In this document: piece by piece, positions 52,205 through 62,210 of the stretch
How the letters are laid out: every line of letters begins with the position of its first letter
How positions within the stretch are numbered: position 1 is the first letter of the stretch
Origin: Salinivirga cyanobacteriivorans
GTDB lineage: Bacteria > Bacteroidota > Bacteroidia > Bacteroidales > Salinivirgaceae
Assembly (NCBI RefSeq): GCF_001443605.1
Contig: NZ_CP013118.1
Span: 4,427,001-4,491,000, forward strand
Length of the DNA stretch: 64,000 nucleotides
Direction: 5' to 3'
Made by a program: the position numbers and the translations under genes
Notes under the pieces: generated by a model
Told to the model about the DNA's origin: nothing
Seen by the model: the letters and a program-made list of their open reading frames with translations, nothing else
Database searches by the model: none

Positions 52205-54832
52205 ATGAAATTGATCAAATTCCTGCTTATTGCAACATTCGCAACCTTATACTTTTCACAATCAAGTGCACAGCCTGCTGCAACCAAAACAGTAACTTAT
52301 AATTTGTGTTACCCTGACAATGCCCACCCGCTCAACAATGCATTGCTTACAAACTTGATGAGTGCACTGCCAAGGGTCAATGATAAACCATGTATCACTT
52401 TTGAAGCTACTTTTTCATTTAAATACCGTGTGGCAGGATCAAACTTCAGAACCGAAATTTTTTGCGATAAGGTTCAGTTGGCCCACCCCTTAACTTTTCA
52501 GCGGTTCGACCTCTCAGATAAAATTTTTCCCGTTACCGCTAAAGTAGATGTTAAAATCGATGAGCAGACAAAATCATTTGAACATCAGCTTAAAGCAGGA
52601 GCCAAAATGGGCGATATGCTAACACCTGATCAGCCGCAGAAATTTAAAATTGAAATTGTATCTGTTCAAACCGGGCAGGAAGTGTTAAGCCGCATAGTGG
52701 AAAAACAGCAGCATATTTCAGCATATTACACAGCCGACACACAGATAAAACTTGCTTTTGAAGAACTAAGCACAATTAATCCTGACAGCCTTGAAATGCT
52801 GGATCAGTATCTCGAAATTACACGAAAGAATTTCGCAATTGTTGATCGTATAAAGAAAAAAGAGCTTTACAAACACCTGAATTTGAGCGAAAACGACCCG
52901 TTAAATGTTTATGACCGCACCAACGAACTCCACAAGGCCAATTTTGAGGCAAAAAATGCTTTGCTCGAACAAACCAGTAACCTGGGTGAGGAATACCTCA
53001 GATTGGGATTAGAGTCTCTCAACCAAAAAGACACAGCAACTGCTCTTGAGTACTTTAATACTGCTATTGAGGTCGATTCTATGCTTGCCGGCCCTTATGT
53101 AGAAAAAGCTAAAATTGATTTTAACCGTGGTAAGTTGGTCGAAATTATTGACCAAATCCGATTCATCAGTGCGCATACCACTCATCATAGTGGTAACAGA
53201 GAAGATATGGTGGAGATGATTAAGTATATTGAAAGTCAACTTATAGACCAGGCTGAAGCACAAAACAAGCAGGAACATTACCATGAAGCACTCACATTAA
53301 TGGACTCTGCGGAACATATTTGCAATAGTATACAGGTAGTGGTTTGTTCAGATATGATTAATGTAGCCCGTTCCCACAGTTGGAGAGGATTATTGAACCA
53401 ACATATCATTAATTGGTTCGATATTATATCGAGAACGCAATACAGTGAGTTACCCAATGTAATTGAAGAAACTTTTCAGTTTCGCAAAGATCATAATAAG
53501 TGGCTAACCACAAATGAATTGTTGTATACAAACCTGAAAATAGTTCAGGATACACTTATTTCAGTTGCAACAAAACATGAGGACGATAATCCGGAAAAGG
53601 CGCTGGAGGCATTGTACGCAGCCAGAGAAATTTGTAATGCCTATGTGGAAATTCCATGTGCCGAAAATCTTGATGAGCGATTTAAGGTGGCATTTCAGAA
53701 GTCTTATAAGAAAATGTTAAATGAAGCCGAAGCGGCACTTCACGACAGTCTGCCCAATCGGGCCGATACCATTCAAACGAAAGCTATGCGCTATATAAAG
53801 GCACAAAAACTCCAACCAACCCAAAAACACCGCGAAATAATTGACCGCATAGCTCAGCAGCGTTACGCTTTATTAATTGAGGAATTAAGAAACGTGAAGT
53901 TGGCCGACAAAAAATCCATTACCCTGCTAGATTCTGCCTTAACTATTCGCAAGAAAAATGGCATTGATGAGGCCCGCGATGAGAATTTTCAGCGTACCCG
54001 ATTGTTGACCGATTATGTGACCTCCCTTGCAGAAAAAGCTGAACGTATGTTGCGTGCAGAGCAGATAGTAATTGCCACAGAACTTGTTCAGGAAATAGAT
54101 TGGGTTTTAAACAGGTTTAATTTTGTTTTGAATGATTCGCAACAGGATTTTGTAAATAAATTACGTGAGAAAATCGGTCGACAGGCTTGCTATAAGCACC
54201 ACAAAAAATTAAGCATCTATACCATAGCAGCAGAGAAATTCATGGCCCGTAATGATTACCCACACGCACAGGAAAGTTTCGAAAAAGCTTTGGCGCTTAT
54301 TAAAAACAATCCGGGCTGTGGTTTTAATGCTGAAAAACTGAAGCAGGAACTTAAAAGAATAGCCGATGCTGCTGCATATCAACGCCATGTTAAAGTATTC
54401 AGAGATTCTGCAGTCAATAACAATTTTGAAAGTGCTATTGCTGAATATGATGTAATAAAGAATAAATTCAACGACTCTTTATTGAAACCCTTTGATTTGG
54501 AATTCCAAACCCTTGCTAATGCTGCTCAGGAAACCGATTACTTACCCTTTATACATCATGCAGCTAAAGTTTTAGCTGAAAGAGGTCAACCAAATGAAAG
54601 CTTTGGATTAATTACAGTTTTGTATAAAAGCGATTTTGATTATCAATTGTCAAAACCAGCTCAGGAAGCATTGGGTGCAAGTTTAGCTAAAGAGTTTTAT
54701 ATTAAAGACCCGTCAGAGGAATCGGCCCAATTATATGAAGGCTACGTGATAGATAAGAAATGGAGTAAACCCTTTAAAAAAGCGTTTAAACGTCAATGGA
54801 AAATAATGCAAACCGCCACAGAAACAGATTAA
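52205..54832 (+). CDS. Large exported TPR-containing protein, unknown function
   Basis: 875 residues: signal peptide (LLIATFATLYFSQSSAQ), an N-terminal beta-rich domain (residues about 30-160), then about 700 helical residues with TPR-like units, the clearest being LESLNQKDTATALEYFNTAI, FMARNDYPHAQESFEKALAL and AEAQNKQEHYHEALTLMDSA. No catalytic motif. Probably a periplasmic scaffold. The next gene overlaps its end by 37 bp and encodes a barrel protein, so they are a coupled pair. First gene of the envelope cluster running to 62.2 kb. Confidence 0.75.
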   Translation: MKLIKFLLIATFATLYFSQSSAQPAATKTVTYNLCYPDNAHPLNNALLTNLMSALPRVNDKPCITFEATFSFKYRVAGSNFRTEIFCDKVQLAHPLTFQRFDLSDKIFPVTAKVDVKIDEQTKSFEHQLKAGAKMGDMLTPDQPQKFKIEIVSVQTGQEVLSRIVEKQQHISAYYTADTQIKLAFEELSTINPDSLEMLDQYLEITRKNFAIVDRIKKKELYKHLNLSENDPLNVYDRTNELHKANFEAKNALLEQTSNLGEEYLRLGLESLNQKDTATALEYFNTAIEVDSMLAGPYVEKAKIDFNRGKLVEIIDQIRFISAHTTHHSGNREDMVEMIKYIESQLIDQAEAQNKQEHYHEALTLMDSAEHICNSIQVVVCSDMINVARSHSWRGLLNQHIINWFDIISRTQYSELPNVIEETFQFRKDHNKWLTTNELLYTNLKIVQDTLISVATKHEDDNPEKALEALYAAREICNAYVEIPCAENLDERFKVAFQKSYKKMLNEAEAALHDSLPNRADTIQTKAMRYIKAQKLQPTQKHREIIDRIAQQRYALLIEELRNVKLADKKSITLLDSALTIRKKNGIDEARDENFQRTRLLTDYVTSLAEKAERMLRAEQIVIATELVQEIDWVLNRFNFVLNDSQQDFVNKLREKIGRQACYKHHKKLSIYTIAAEKFMARNDYPHAQESFEKALALIKNNPGCGFNAEKLKQELKRIADAAAYQRHVKVFRDSAVNNNFESAIAEYDVIKNKFNDSLLKPFDLEFQTLANAAQETDYLPFIHHAAKVLAERGQPNESFGLITVLYKSDFDYQLSKPAQEALGASLAKEFYIKDPSEESAQLYEGYVIDKKWSKPFKKAFKRQWKIMQTATETD

Positions 54833-55410
54833 TAATTGTTATTTTATTAATATTTACAACTGCAAGCACAAACGCACAGAAACAAAATTTAGAAAAAAAC
54901 GATACAAGTACTGCCAGTCTATATTCGCACATTAATTATACTTTTTCGGTAAATACATCGAGAATACTGCAAACCAATGATACATTACCCAATTTCGGTT
55001 ATGATTATGGGTTAGGTGGTGGACTGGAAAATGAGTTTTTTTTCAACCAAAAAATGTCTGGCCTTGCAGGATTGAACCTCAATTTTTATCGGTCATCAAT
55101 GAAAAGTAGCGCCAATATGTACAGAGTATTGGCTCTTAATGCACGTATTGCCGGCAAATATTACATTACACGTCGAATGGCGGCATATTTAGGGGTGAGT
55201 AGTTTTTACACAGTAACCCAGCAACTTAAAACTTCTTATCTCGATGAAAAGTGGAAAAACGAAGACTATATCGATAAATTTCAGTTCGGCGGAATTGCAG
55301 GTCTTGACTTTTATCTCTACGATTGGAGCACAATAAGAACTACTGTTTCTGTTCATCAGCAGGCCGTTGCATTTGAAATGGCTTTAATAATCACGCCCGA
55401 TTATTTTTAA
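54796..55410 (+). CDS. Outer-membrane beta-barrel-like protein
   Basis: 204 residues with a signal peptide (RNRLIIVILLIFTTASTNA, cut before QK) and alternating strands (SLYSHINYTFSVNTSRILQ; GLGGGLENEFFFNQKMSGLA; ARIAGKYYITRRMAAYLGVS; FQFGGIAGLDFYLYDWSTIR), ending in IITPDYF with a terminal Phe typical of barrel proteins. The start overlaps the preceding gene by 37 bp; this start is kept because it alone gives the signal peptide. Confidence 0.7.
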   Translation: MENNANRHRNRLIIVILLIFTTASTNAQKQNLEKNDTSTASLYSHINYTFSVNTSRILQTNDTLPNFGYDYGLGGGLENEFFFNQKMSGLAGLNLNFYRSSMKSSANMYRVLALNARIAGKYYITRRMAAYLGVSSFYTVTQQLKTSYLDEKWKNEDYIDKFQFGGIAGLDFYLYDWSTIRTTVSVHQQAVAFEMALIITPDYF

Positions 55411-55607
55411 AACCTTATTCAAACATACTTCGAAAAAACACTGGTTTTGAATGAGCAATTTCAATGCTAACTTTGTTAAATGCCATGCCTGTGTTAAATG
55501 GCTGTTAAGTTAGGTATAACCTCATTGTTCTTTATAAATAATTGTGAAATTTACGGGTTATTCAATAATTATTGTAAATTTGGTTAAAACCGTAAATTTA
55601 TTTTCGC

Positions 55608-57341
55608 ATGAAACTAAGATCTCTATTGTTATCCCTTGTAATGATTCTCACGAGCCTGGGTTTTTCGCAGGAAGAAAAAAAAGTTACCGATGATTACAGC
55701 CGCAGCGCTGTTACAGTTAAAATGTTAGACTACAAAACCGGTAAACACCGGGAAAAACTGGAGGAAGTATTTGTAAACCTTACTGTACCCGGAAAATTTG
55801 ACAATAATAATTTACCAGATAAAGTTGTTGAAACACCACTTGCTGAAGGTGCCCCGCGCAAAGAGCGAATAAATGCCATAATAAATCAATTGGAAGCGGA
55901 AAAAGCCGCTAACGATATTATTGCAAAATGGTTTAACAGGCAGGAAGATGGCCGTATGAACATGGAATTGATCCATAAAAGGGGGCTCTACAACGCCGTT
56001 GATGCCGATGTGAAAAAAGCTGAAGCTTCAAAACGTGGTAAAGCAATGCTCATGGATATGGGTATGAAATTATTAGGCAAATCTTACATCATTGTGGTTG
56101 ATTACGCTAAAATCAGAAATCATAAAGAACTCGACATCGATGACCGCCATGGGTGGCGTACACCGCTTGATGTTTTTCTTTTCAGGGTAAAATACAGCAG
56201 CGATGTGCAGGCAAAGCTCTTTGATGAAATGTGGATTTATAGCGACGATGATCCGGAAACCGCCAAAGCCAAGAAGGAAAAATTTGACAATCATACATTC
56301 CAGGTAGAATACGTGATGACCACAAGCAACCCAACTCCGGTACAGCGCATGCAGTATAATTCAGATACTCAGCTTGGTAAGCTTTTACCGCAGAAGTCTG
56401 ATGAAGAGCTTTTTAAAGAGCTTGTAGCCAAGGGTTATCAACGTGCTTTTTTCCTTTTGGAAAAAGACCATGAAGATTTTCGTGTAAAAATGCCGCTATA
56501 TGAAGACAGGCCCTTAAAAGCCAAAATTGGTAAAAAGGAAGGGCTGAAAGTAGACCAAAGGTACTTTGTTTACGAATATGAATACAACGCAAAAACAGAA
56601 AAGGCAGAGCCCAATCGTAAAGGTGTTGTCAGGGCCAAAAATGTGGTGGATAACCGTCAGGTGGCTACTGGTGAAACACCCACATCCCGGTTTTATCAGA
56701 TTAGTGGTGGCCGTTTAAGAAAAGGTATGCTCCTGCAGCAAAAATCAGATTGGGGCATAGGCATACAGGGCCGCTTCGGAATTGGTAATATGGGCGGTGG
56801 TGGTGTAAAAGCCTCTCTCAATACAGCCCGCTATATTGGTATTCCCCAATTAAAAATTTATGGTTACCTGGCTGTTGATGCCAAATCTTATGAAGTTTCT
56901 GATGAATATTTAACAGGTTCTTTTAATCCGGTTGAATACGATTTTAGTTTTATGCGCTTTGGCGGTGGTTTGGCAAAAGGGTACTATTTTGCCCGCATGT
57001 TTAGCCTCGAACCATTTGTTGGGATTGCATATGAATCTGCTGCACACTCTGACCTTAAGTATGCCGACCATACGCTTTCTTCAGAGAATATAACTGATCT
57101 GGATGACGACATCGATTTCAATGTTTTGATGTTCGACGCCGGAGTTGATTTTGGAATTAACGTAACCTACTGGATGAAATTGATTGCAGGAGTAGAGTAC
57201 CATATGGTTGGAGACATAATGGACAGCGATGGAGATAGTTATACATTAGGGAATTCAGAGGGAGATCCGGTAAATTATGCAGATTTTTTCGTCGATCGTG
57301 AAGGTTTAACTTATAATATAGGTTTACATATTGAATTCTAA
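55608..57341 (+). CDS. Exported protein with AKWFNR domain and C-terminal barrel
   Basis: 577 residues: signal peptide (LLLSLVMILTSLGFSQ), an N-terminal domain with AKWFNRQEDGRMNMELIHKR and GLYNAVDADV (about residues 104-132), a middle region (RVKMPLYEDRPLKAKIGKKE, then GLKVDQRYFVYEYEYN), and a C-terminal 180-residue barrel (GGVKASLNTARYIGIPQLKI ... LTYNIGLHIEF, terminal Phe). The N-terminal two thirds are homologous to the next gene, which lacks the barrel. Family not recognised. Confidence 0.75.
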   Translation: MKLRSLLLSLVMILTSLGFSQEEKKVTDDYSRSAVTVKMLDYKTGKHREKLEEVFVNLTVPGKFDNNNLPDKVVETPLAEGAPRKERINAIINQLEAEKAANDIIAKWFNRQEDGRMNMELIHKRGLYNAVDADVKKAEASKRGKAMLMDMGMKLLGKSYIIVVDYAKIRNHKELDIDDRHGWRTPLDVFLFRVKYSSDVQAKLFDEMWIYSDDDPETAKAKKEKFDNHTFQVEYVMTTSNPTPVQRMQYNSDTQLGKLLPQKSDEELFKELVAKGYQRAFFLLEKDHEDFRVKMPLYEDRPLKAKIGKKEGLKVDQRYFVYEYEYNAKTEKAEPNRKGVVRAKNVVDNRQVATGETPTSRFYQISGGRLRKGMLLQQKSDWGIGIQGRFGIGNMGGGGVKASLNTARYIGIPQLKIYGYLAVDAKSYEVSDEYLTGSFNPVEYDFSFMRFGGGLAKGYYFARMFSLEPFVGIAYESAAHSDLKYADHTLSSENITDLDDDIDFNVLMFDAGVDFGINVTYWMKLIAGVEYHMVGDIMDSDGDSYTLGNSEGDPVNYADFFVDREGLTYNIGLHIEF

Positions 57342-57439
57342 TAAATTACATAAACAAAAACCAGCCATGTTGAATATTGTTGCTTAAGTACTTTTACTGT
57401 ATGAGTGCGATACAATTCACAGGTGAAAAATTACTGCAT

Positions 57440-58765
57440 ATGAAAATTTTTAACAGAAATCTTTTACTGATTGTTTTGGCAATGCTTGCTACATTGCCCG
57501 TTAGAGCACAGGAGGAGGCCGAGAAGCCTGAAACTGTTTACAGAAGAAGTTCGCTTTACCCCATTTTGCTTGAAACAAAACCGGTTTTTAGCGACCAGTC
57601 TGAAGCTGAACTTAATGCCATTGTAATGAAAGCCTATGATGAGGCACCTTTCCCGGAAAAATACAATGATCACAGGTTGTCCGAAGTAAGTTTTAAGTTC
57701 AAAGACTATTCCTCCATATCAGCCGAGGAGCTGCAGAAGGAGGAGGAGGATAGCGGGAAAAAGAAAAATGGCCGAAAAATTGACCAGAAGTACCTGGAAG
57801 CCATTAATAAATATCTCGAAGAAAAAGATGTAGCCCGCAGAATGGTGGCAAAATGGTTTAACCGGAAAGATGATGGATCATTCGATATGAGTATGATTCA
57901 TGACCGTGGTGCATACAACGCAAGCGCAATGGAAGTGCAACTGGCCAGTGGCTCAATACGAGGTATGGCAGCAATTAAAGATGCAGGAGAAGAGTTGATT
58001 AAAAACACTTTTGTGGTTGTAAACCGGATGAGATTTGTGAAAAACGAGCCAATTGCCCGGGCAACCAGGGATGTAGCAATTGAAAATGCAAAAAATACCA
58101 TTGATAATCAATTGGCCCAAATGGCTGCAATTAAGACTGCCGAAATAGCCTACAATGCAGCTAAAGATGGTTATTCAGTTTGGAATGTAGCTTACCTCTA
58201 CCAACTTGAATGGAACGACGAAATTGCAGATAAGTTCTACATGGATATGTGGATGGATTCAACTTCAATAGACCCTGAGCGCAAAGCAATATTTGACAAT
58301 ACTGATATCTTTAAACTTAACTATGTTGGATTTCAAAAAGCTAAATCACTTGTTCTTTTGGGTATAGGTAAAAAACCGGAAGAAATTTTAACAGTAGCTA
58401 CTGTACGGAATATCGATAGAGTTTATGTTAAGCTCCAAAAAGAGTATGATGTATTTAAGACCAAAACTCCGATATTGTCAACAGATCCAATTATTGCAAA
58501 AATTGGTATGAAAGAGGGTGTGGAAGGAGGCGATAAGTTTGATGTCCTCGAGATGGTTTGGGATGAAAAAACCGGCCTGACGCGTTACGATAAAGTCGGC
58601 AGTGTTAAAGTAAAGAAAAAGGATATTTGGGACAATCGTTATGTGCTGGATGTAGATGATACCAAATTAGAAAACGGAGATGAAGAAAAAGAAATTAAGG
58701 GCACAATATTTAAAGGTGGAGGTAGAAAAGTAATGGCTGGAATGCTGTTACGTCAGGTTAAATAA
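57440..58765 (+). CDS. Exported paralogue with AKWFNR domain, no barrel
   Basis: About 441 residues from the ATG at 57440, chosen because it begins a signal peptide (NLLLIVLAMLATLPVRAQ); the frame is open 21 codons further up without features. Shares with the previous protein the AKWFNRKDDGSFDMSMIHDR and GAYNAS segment, a domain around KTAEIAYNAA ... YLYQLEWNDEIADKFYMDMW, the TPILSTDPIIAKIGMKEGVE region and the C-terminal GRKVMAGMLLRQVK (compare GRLRKGMLLQQK). Ends where the other enters its barrel, so it is probably a periplasmic partner. Confidence 0.75.
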   Translation: MKIFNRNLLLIVLAMLATLPVRAQEEAEKPETVYRRSSLYPILLETKPVFSDQSEAELNAIVMKAYDEAPFPEKYNDHRLSEVSFKFKDYSSISAEELQKEEEDSGKKKNGRKIDQKYLEAINKYLEEKDVARRMVAKWFNRKDDGSFDMSMIHDRGAYNASAMEVQLASGSIRGMAAIKDAGEELIKNTFVVVNRMRFVKNEPIARATRDVAIENAKNTIDNQLAQMAAIKTAEIAYNAAKDGYSVWNVAYLYQLEWNDEIADKFYMDMWMDSTSIDPERKAIFDNTDIFKLNYVGFQKAKSLVLLGIGKKPEEILTVATVRNIDRVYVKLQKEYDVFKTKTPILSTDPIIAKIGMKEGVEGGDKFDVLEMVWDEKTGLTRYDKVGSVKVKKKDIWDNRYVLDVDDTKLENGDEEKEIKGTIFKGGGRKVMAGMLLRQVK

Positions 58766-58890
58766 TTTAATGTTATATTAGCATAAAATCATAAATTTAT
58801 TTGTTTGAAATGAGGCTGGTTTGACTTTAGATTTTTTTCTTGAAATAATAAATTTATTCTGAGTCTAACAGTTATTTAAAATTAATACAC

Positions 58891-59403
58891 ATGAAAAAGT
58901 TATTACAAATTTTAGTTATAGCAGGTTTGGCCTATGGATTATTTGGTTGTGCTGCTAAAAAAACAATGGATGCAACATATGAAAGTGAGCATGCAATTGA
59001 AGCTGAAATTATCAGCGTAGGAAACGATGGAACAAAAATGATTAAGTCCTGGGGTTATGCAAAAACTCCCGAATTGGCGCTTATTGATGCTAAACGCAAA
59101 GCTGTTAAGGCTGCCATCTTTCATGGATTTGCAGCAGGCGGTGGCTCTGCAAAAGTTGGTCCGATCGTGAAAGATGAAAATGCTAAAACCGAGCACAAAG
59201 CATTTTTTGACGAGTTCTTTAAAGATGGAGGCAAATACCTTCAGTATGTAAACTCAAAGAATGTAGGTATGCCATCAGGCGAAGACCGTCTGAAAATGAA
59301 AAAAGGATACAAAGTCGCAGCTTCAGTTTCTATTGAATTTGATAGTTTGCGCAAGTATTTAGAGGATAAAGGTATTGCCAGAAGTCTGGATGCCGGATTT
59401 TAA
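58891..59403 (+). CDS. LPP20/FlgT-N-like lipoprotein
   Basis: 170 residues; signal peptide with lipobox LFGC (Cys at about residue 20). The middle has the alternation WGYAKTPELALIDAKRKAVK AAIFHGF (read as two adjoining pieces), the Ala-rich helix of LPP20/FlgT-N domains, in which a small alpha/beta module packs in outer-membrane rings and CsgG-like complexes. Ends SIEFDSLRKYLEDKGIARSL. Function unknown; the fold suggestion is inference. Confidence 0.6.
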   Translation: MKKLLQILVIAGLAYGLFGCAAKKTMDATYESEHAIEAEIISVGNDGTKMIKSWGYAKTPELALIDAKRKAVKAAIFHGFAAGGGSAKVGPIVKDENAKTEHKAFFDEFFKDGGKYLQYVNSKNVGMPSGEDRLKMKKGYKVAASVSIEFDSLRKYLEDKGIARSLDAGF

Positions 59404-59426
59404 TTGAACCTAAAAAAAAGAGCACT

Positions 59427-60407
59427 ATGAAAAATATTGTTTTAACTATTTCAGTCTTATTGCTGGCTGTATCAATGTTTGCTCAGCCTGCCAAGAAACC
59501 AACCATTATGGTGGTTCCTTCTGATCAGTATTGTATTTCAAGAGATTATAAGCAGGAATTTAATAATCAGGGAGAGACGAAAGTGTTGCCCGATTACAAA
59601 AAAGCGCTTCAGAATGATAGCGACCTTCGCCTGGTTATATCAAAAATGAGTGGAATAATGGCCGACCGTGGTTTTCCGCTCAAAGACCTTGAGCAAGAAT
59701 TGAAAAAACTTGAAAATGAGCGTGCCCAAAAAGACATGACCATAAGTAGTTCTACCGGAATGGGGCTTGCTGAATCACCCATTGATGCATTATTGCGCAC
59801 AGCAAAAGCCGATATCATCATGGATTTGAGTTTCGAAATCAAGCGCAGGGGACCACAGCAATACATTACCTATATTTTAAATGGTTACGATGCCTATACT
59901 TCAAAAAACATAGCATCATCCTCGGGTGCAGGCGAACCTTCATCTGCCGCTACACCTGATGTATTGCTCGAAGAAGCAGTTTTGGCCCACATGGATGAGT
60001 TCAACGACCGGTTGATGAACTATTTTACTGATATGTTTGAAAAGGGACGTGAGGTTACTATTCAGGTACTGGTAAATGATGCAGCCATGGATAACCTTGA
60101 AAGTGAATATACATGGAAAGGTAAAACCGGAGAACTGTCACAACTTATTAATGCCTGGTTTATTATGAATACTGTGGAAAAAAGATTTTCAAGGGCAACA
60201 AGTACAGCAAATCTTTTAATTATGGATCAGGTGCGTATGCCAATGTTTACTGAAGACCCCTGGACCGGCGAGAAAGTTGGACAGGATACTCAGGATTTTG
60301 CATATAAATTAAGAGATTGGCTTGAAGATGAAATTGGGCTTGCCGATCCAATAAAAATTGCTCCCAAGGGTCTTGGAGAAGTATGGCTTATAATCGGGGG
60401 TAAATAA
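59427..60407 (+). CDS. DUF6175-like exported protein
   Basis: 326 residues with a signal peptide (IVLTISVLLLAVSMFAQ). The mature start KKPTIMVVPSDQYCISRDYK is characteristic of the DUF6175 group as I remember it. Later GFPLKDLEQELKKLENERAQ, AKADIIMDLSFEIKRRGPQQ and LGEVWLIIGGK fit the TolB-N/CsgG-like type of alpha/beta module. Starts 24 bp after the lipoprotein gene; cotranscribed. Function unknown. Confidence 0.7.
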   Translation: MKNIVLTISVLLLAVSMFAQPAKKPTIMVVPSDQYCISRDYKQEFNNQGETKVLPDYKKALQNDSDLRLVISKMSGIMADRGFPLKDLEQELKKLENERAQKDMTISSSTGMGLAESPIDALLRTAKADIIMDLSFEIKRRGPQQYITYILNGYDAYTSKNIASSSGAGEPSSAATPDVLLEEAVLAHMDEFNDRLMNYFTDMFEKGREVTIQVLVNDAAMDNLESEYTWKGKTGELSQLINAWFIMNTVEKRFSRATSTANLLIMDQVRMPMFTEDPWTGEKVGQDTQDFAYKLRDWLEDEIGLADPIKIAPKGLGEVWLIIGGK

Positions 60408-60451
60408 AAAACCGACTGTGTTGAATTTAAATTCTCAATAATGAAACCTCC

Positions 60452-60475
60452 ATGATCCGCCAGCTGGCGGATCAT
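60452..60475. repeat. 24-bp perfect palindrome between envelope genes
   Basis: ATGATCCGCCAG followed by its exact complement CTGGCGGATCAT. The core CCGCCAGCTGGCGG recurs in altered form at 37771 (CCGCCAACTGGCGG) and 26848 (CCGCCAGCCGGCG). No U-run follows. It could be a protein-binding site or a REP-like unit, in the 161-bp gap between two exported-protein genes. Confidence 0.6.
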
Positions 60476-60568
60476 ACACGCATGATTATTCGGAGGAATA
60501 AGAGTAAAAGGCTCGTTGTCAGGGAAATGGAGGTTCCATATGACCAATGAAATCAAAATTATATACAT

Positions 60569-62158
60569 ATGAAACAAATACTTATATTACTGACCATGCT
60601 TGCTGTACTTTTTAGTACTGTAGTCAATGGCCAGAACAACGAAGGAAAAGCAGACGACGAGGCTCGTATTGCTGTTACTCCCGTAGTGAAAAACAGTGAA
60701 CTGCCCGCCCATGCTAAAAAGATGCTGAAACACAAAATGACCCAGTTGTTATCGTTGAACAACATGGCCGGCGGTGACGAAGCATCCTTTTTTACCATCG
60801 AAGGTGATGCCACTGTGCTTACACAGGAGACTACACCAACTGCACCTCCAATGGTGTCATTGCAATTGAGTGTATCATTCAAAATTACAGACAAGCAAAG
60901 TGGTAAAGTTTTTAGTGAAGTAAGTACAGATGTAAAAGGTGTAGGTACGAACGAAACAAAAGCATACATGACCGCACTGCGTTATGTAAACATTCGTTCT
61001 GCACAGTTTAGAGCTTTTGTAGATAAAGGTAAAGAGCGTATTTTACAGTATTATAATTCAAACTGCGACTTCTTCCTTAGCCGCGCCGAAGCATTAAAAG
61101 AGCAAGGTAATAATGCCGAAGCAATAAAAGTGCTTAAGGCTGTCCCACAAGTGAGCAAAGAGTGCTACGATAAAGCCATGAAACTTCTGGGTACTATCGA
61201 TATGCCTGAACCACAACAAACACAAAGTGGAGGTGGTGATGTAGCCCAGTCTTCCGGTGGTGGCTCTCCTGCCAGTTCCAGCGGTTCAGAAGTGGAAATT
61301 GATGATGATATTTATCTGGTTTACAATAATATGAAGACTTTTGGTGACAAAATTACCATGTACTTCCAGCTTGAGAACCGTGGCGGTAAAGATTATGAAT
61401 TGAAAGACTATAACCGTGATATCCGCATTTTAGCTGAAGGAGGCATCGAAAAGAGCGTCAACAAAGTTGAAGTAGCCGGAAAATCAGGAGCCAATACACG
61501 GGCAACGCTTATGCCGGGTGTGCCTGTCAAAATGGAGTGCCATTTCGATAAAGTCGACAAGGTAATGATGTTTGAGTTTCCTTTTAACGACAGCGATTTT
61601 AGAATTAAGGACTTCGGTCAGGCTTCATCATCAGCAGATAGCAGACCTTCCGGGGATTCTGAAAGTGGAAGTGGCGGATCGGTTGCTGGTGCTATTGACT
61701 ATGCTAACCTGGGATCTTATGAGAGTGCCAAAATGGTTTTTAATAAAGTGACAAAATGGGGGAAATTTAAATTGCCCATTGATCAGTTTGGTAATTTTAG
61801 TTTTGATTCTCCAAAAGAGGTTCAGGGAAAGGTAACACGTTTTCATTACACATCTCCTTCTGAAAATAATCCCGAGTACCTGAAAATGAAATCAAAACCA
61901 AATTTTAAAAATAAAGGTTTTACCTTAATAGTTGAACGGGATAATGATAATCTCAGTTCGTATAGCTTTAAAAATGGTTATATGCGAAAGCTTGATAATC
62001 AAAGGTTTGGTAAAAAGCATAGCATACATTATGACCGGAATAATGCATATATGCTGTTTAAAGGAAACAATGGTGGAAAAACTATTTATATTTCTGTTTA
62101 CTTCATGGCAGATAATGAATATACGTTGATTGTACAAGATGTAGTTGAGGTACAATAG
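60569..62158 (+). CDS. Exported protein of envelope cluster, unknown function
   Basis: 529 residues: signal peptide (ILILLTMLAVLFSTVVNG), an N-terminal domain (RIAVTPVVKNSELPAHAKKM, SLQLSVSFKITDKQSGKVFS) of TolB-N/CsgG-like flavour, a short TPR-like stretch (AEALKEQGNNAEAIKVLKAV), a Ser/Gly linker (SSGGGSPASSSGSE), a beta-rich domain (about 245-350) and, after a second Ser/Gly linker, a C-terminal domain of about 160 residues. No enzymatic motif. Last gene of the cluster; a strong terminator follows. Confidence 0.75.
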   Translation: MKQILILLTMLAVLFSTVVNGQNNEGKADDEARIAVTPVVKNSELPAHAKKMLKHKMTQLLSLNNMAGGDEASFFTIEGDATVLTQETTPTAPPMVSLQLSVSFKITDKQSGKVFSEVSTDVKGVGTNETKAYMTALRYVNIRSAQFRAFVDKGKERILQYYNSNCDFFLSRAEALKEQGNNAEAIKVLKAVPQVSKECYDKAMKLLGTIDMPEPQQTQSGGGDVAQSSGGGSPASSSGSEVEIDDDIYLVYNNMKTFGDKITMYFQLENRGGKDYELKDYNRDIRILAEGGIEKSVNKVEVAGKSGANTRATLMPGVPVKMECHFDKVDKVMMFEFPFNDSDFRIKDFGQASSSADSRPSGDSESGSGGSVAGAIDYANLGSYESAKMVFNKVTKWGKFKLPIDQFGNFSFDSPKEVQGKVTRFHYTSPSENNPEYLKMKSKPNFKNKGFTLIVERDNDNLSSYSFKNGYMRKLDNQRFGKKHSIHYDRNNAYMLFKGNNGGKTIYISVYFMADNEYTLIVQDVVEVQ

Positions 62159-62180
62159 CATAAAATTGCATTCTTTTTCA

Positions 62181-62210
62181 AGCCGGATCGAACGATCCGG
62201 CTTTTTTTTT
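62181..62210 (+). terminator. Rho-independent terminator closing the envelope cluster
   Basis: AGCCGGATC / GATCCGGCT with a GAAC loop and T9. Confidence 0.95.
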
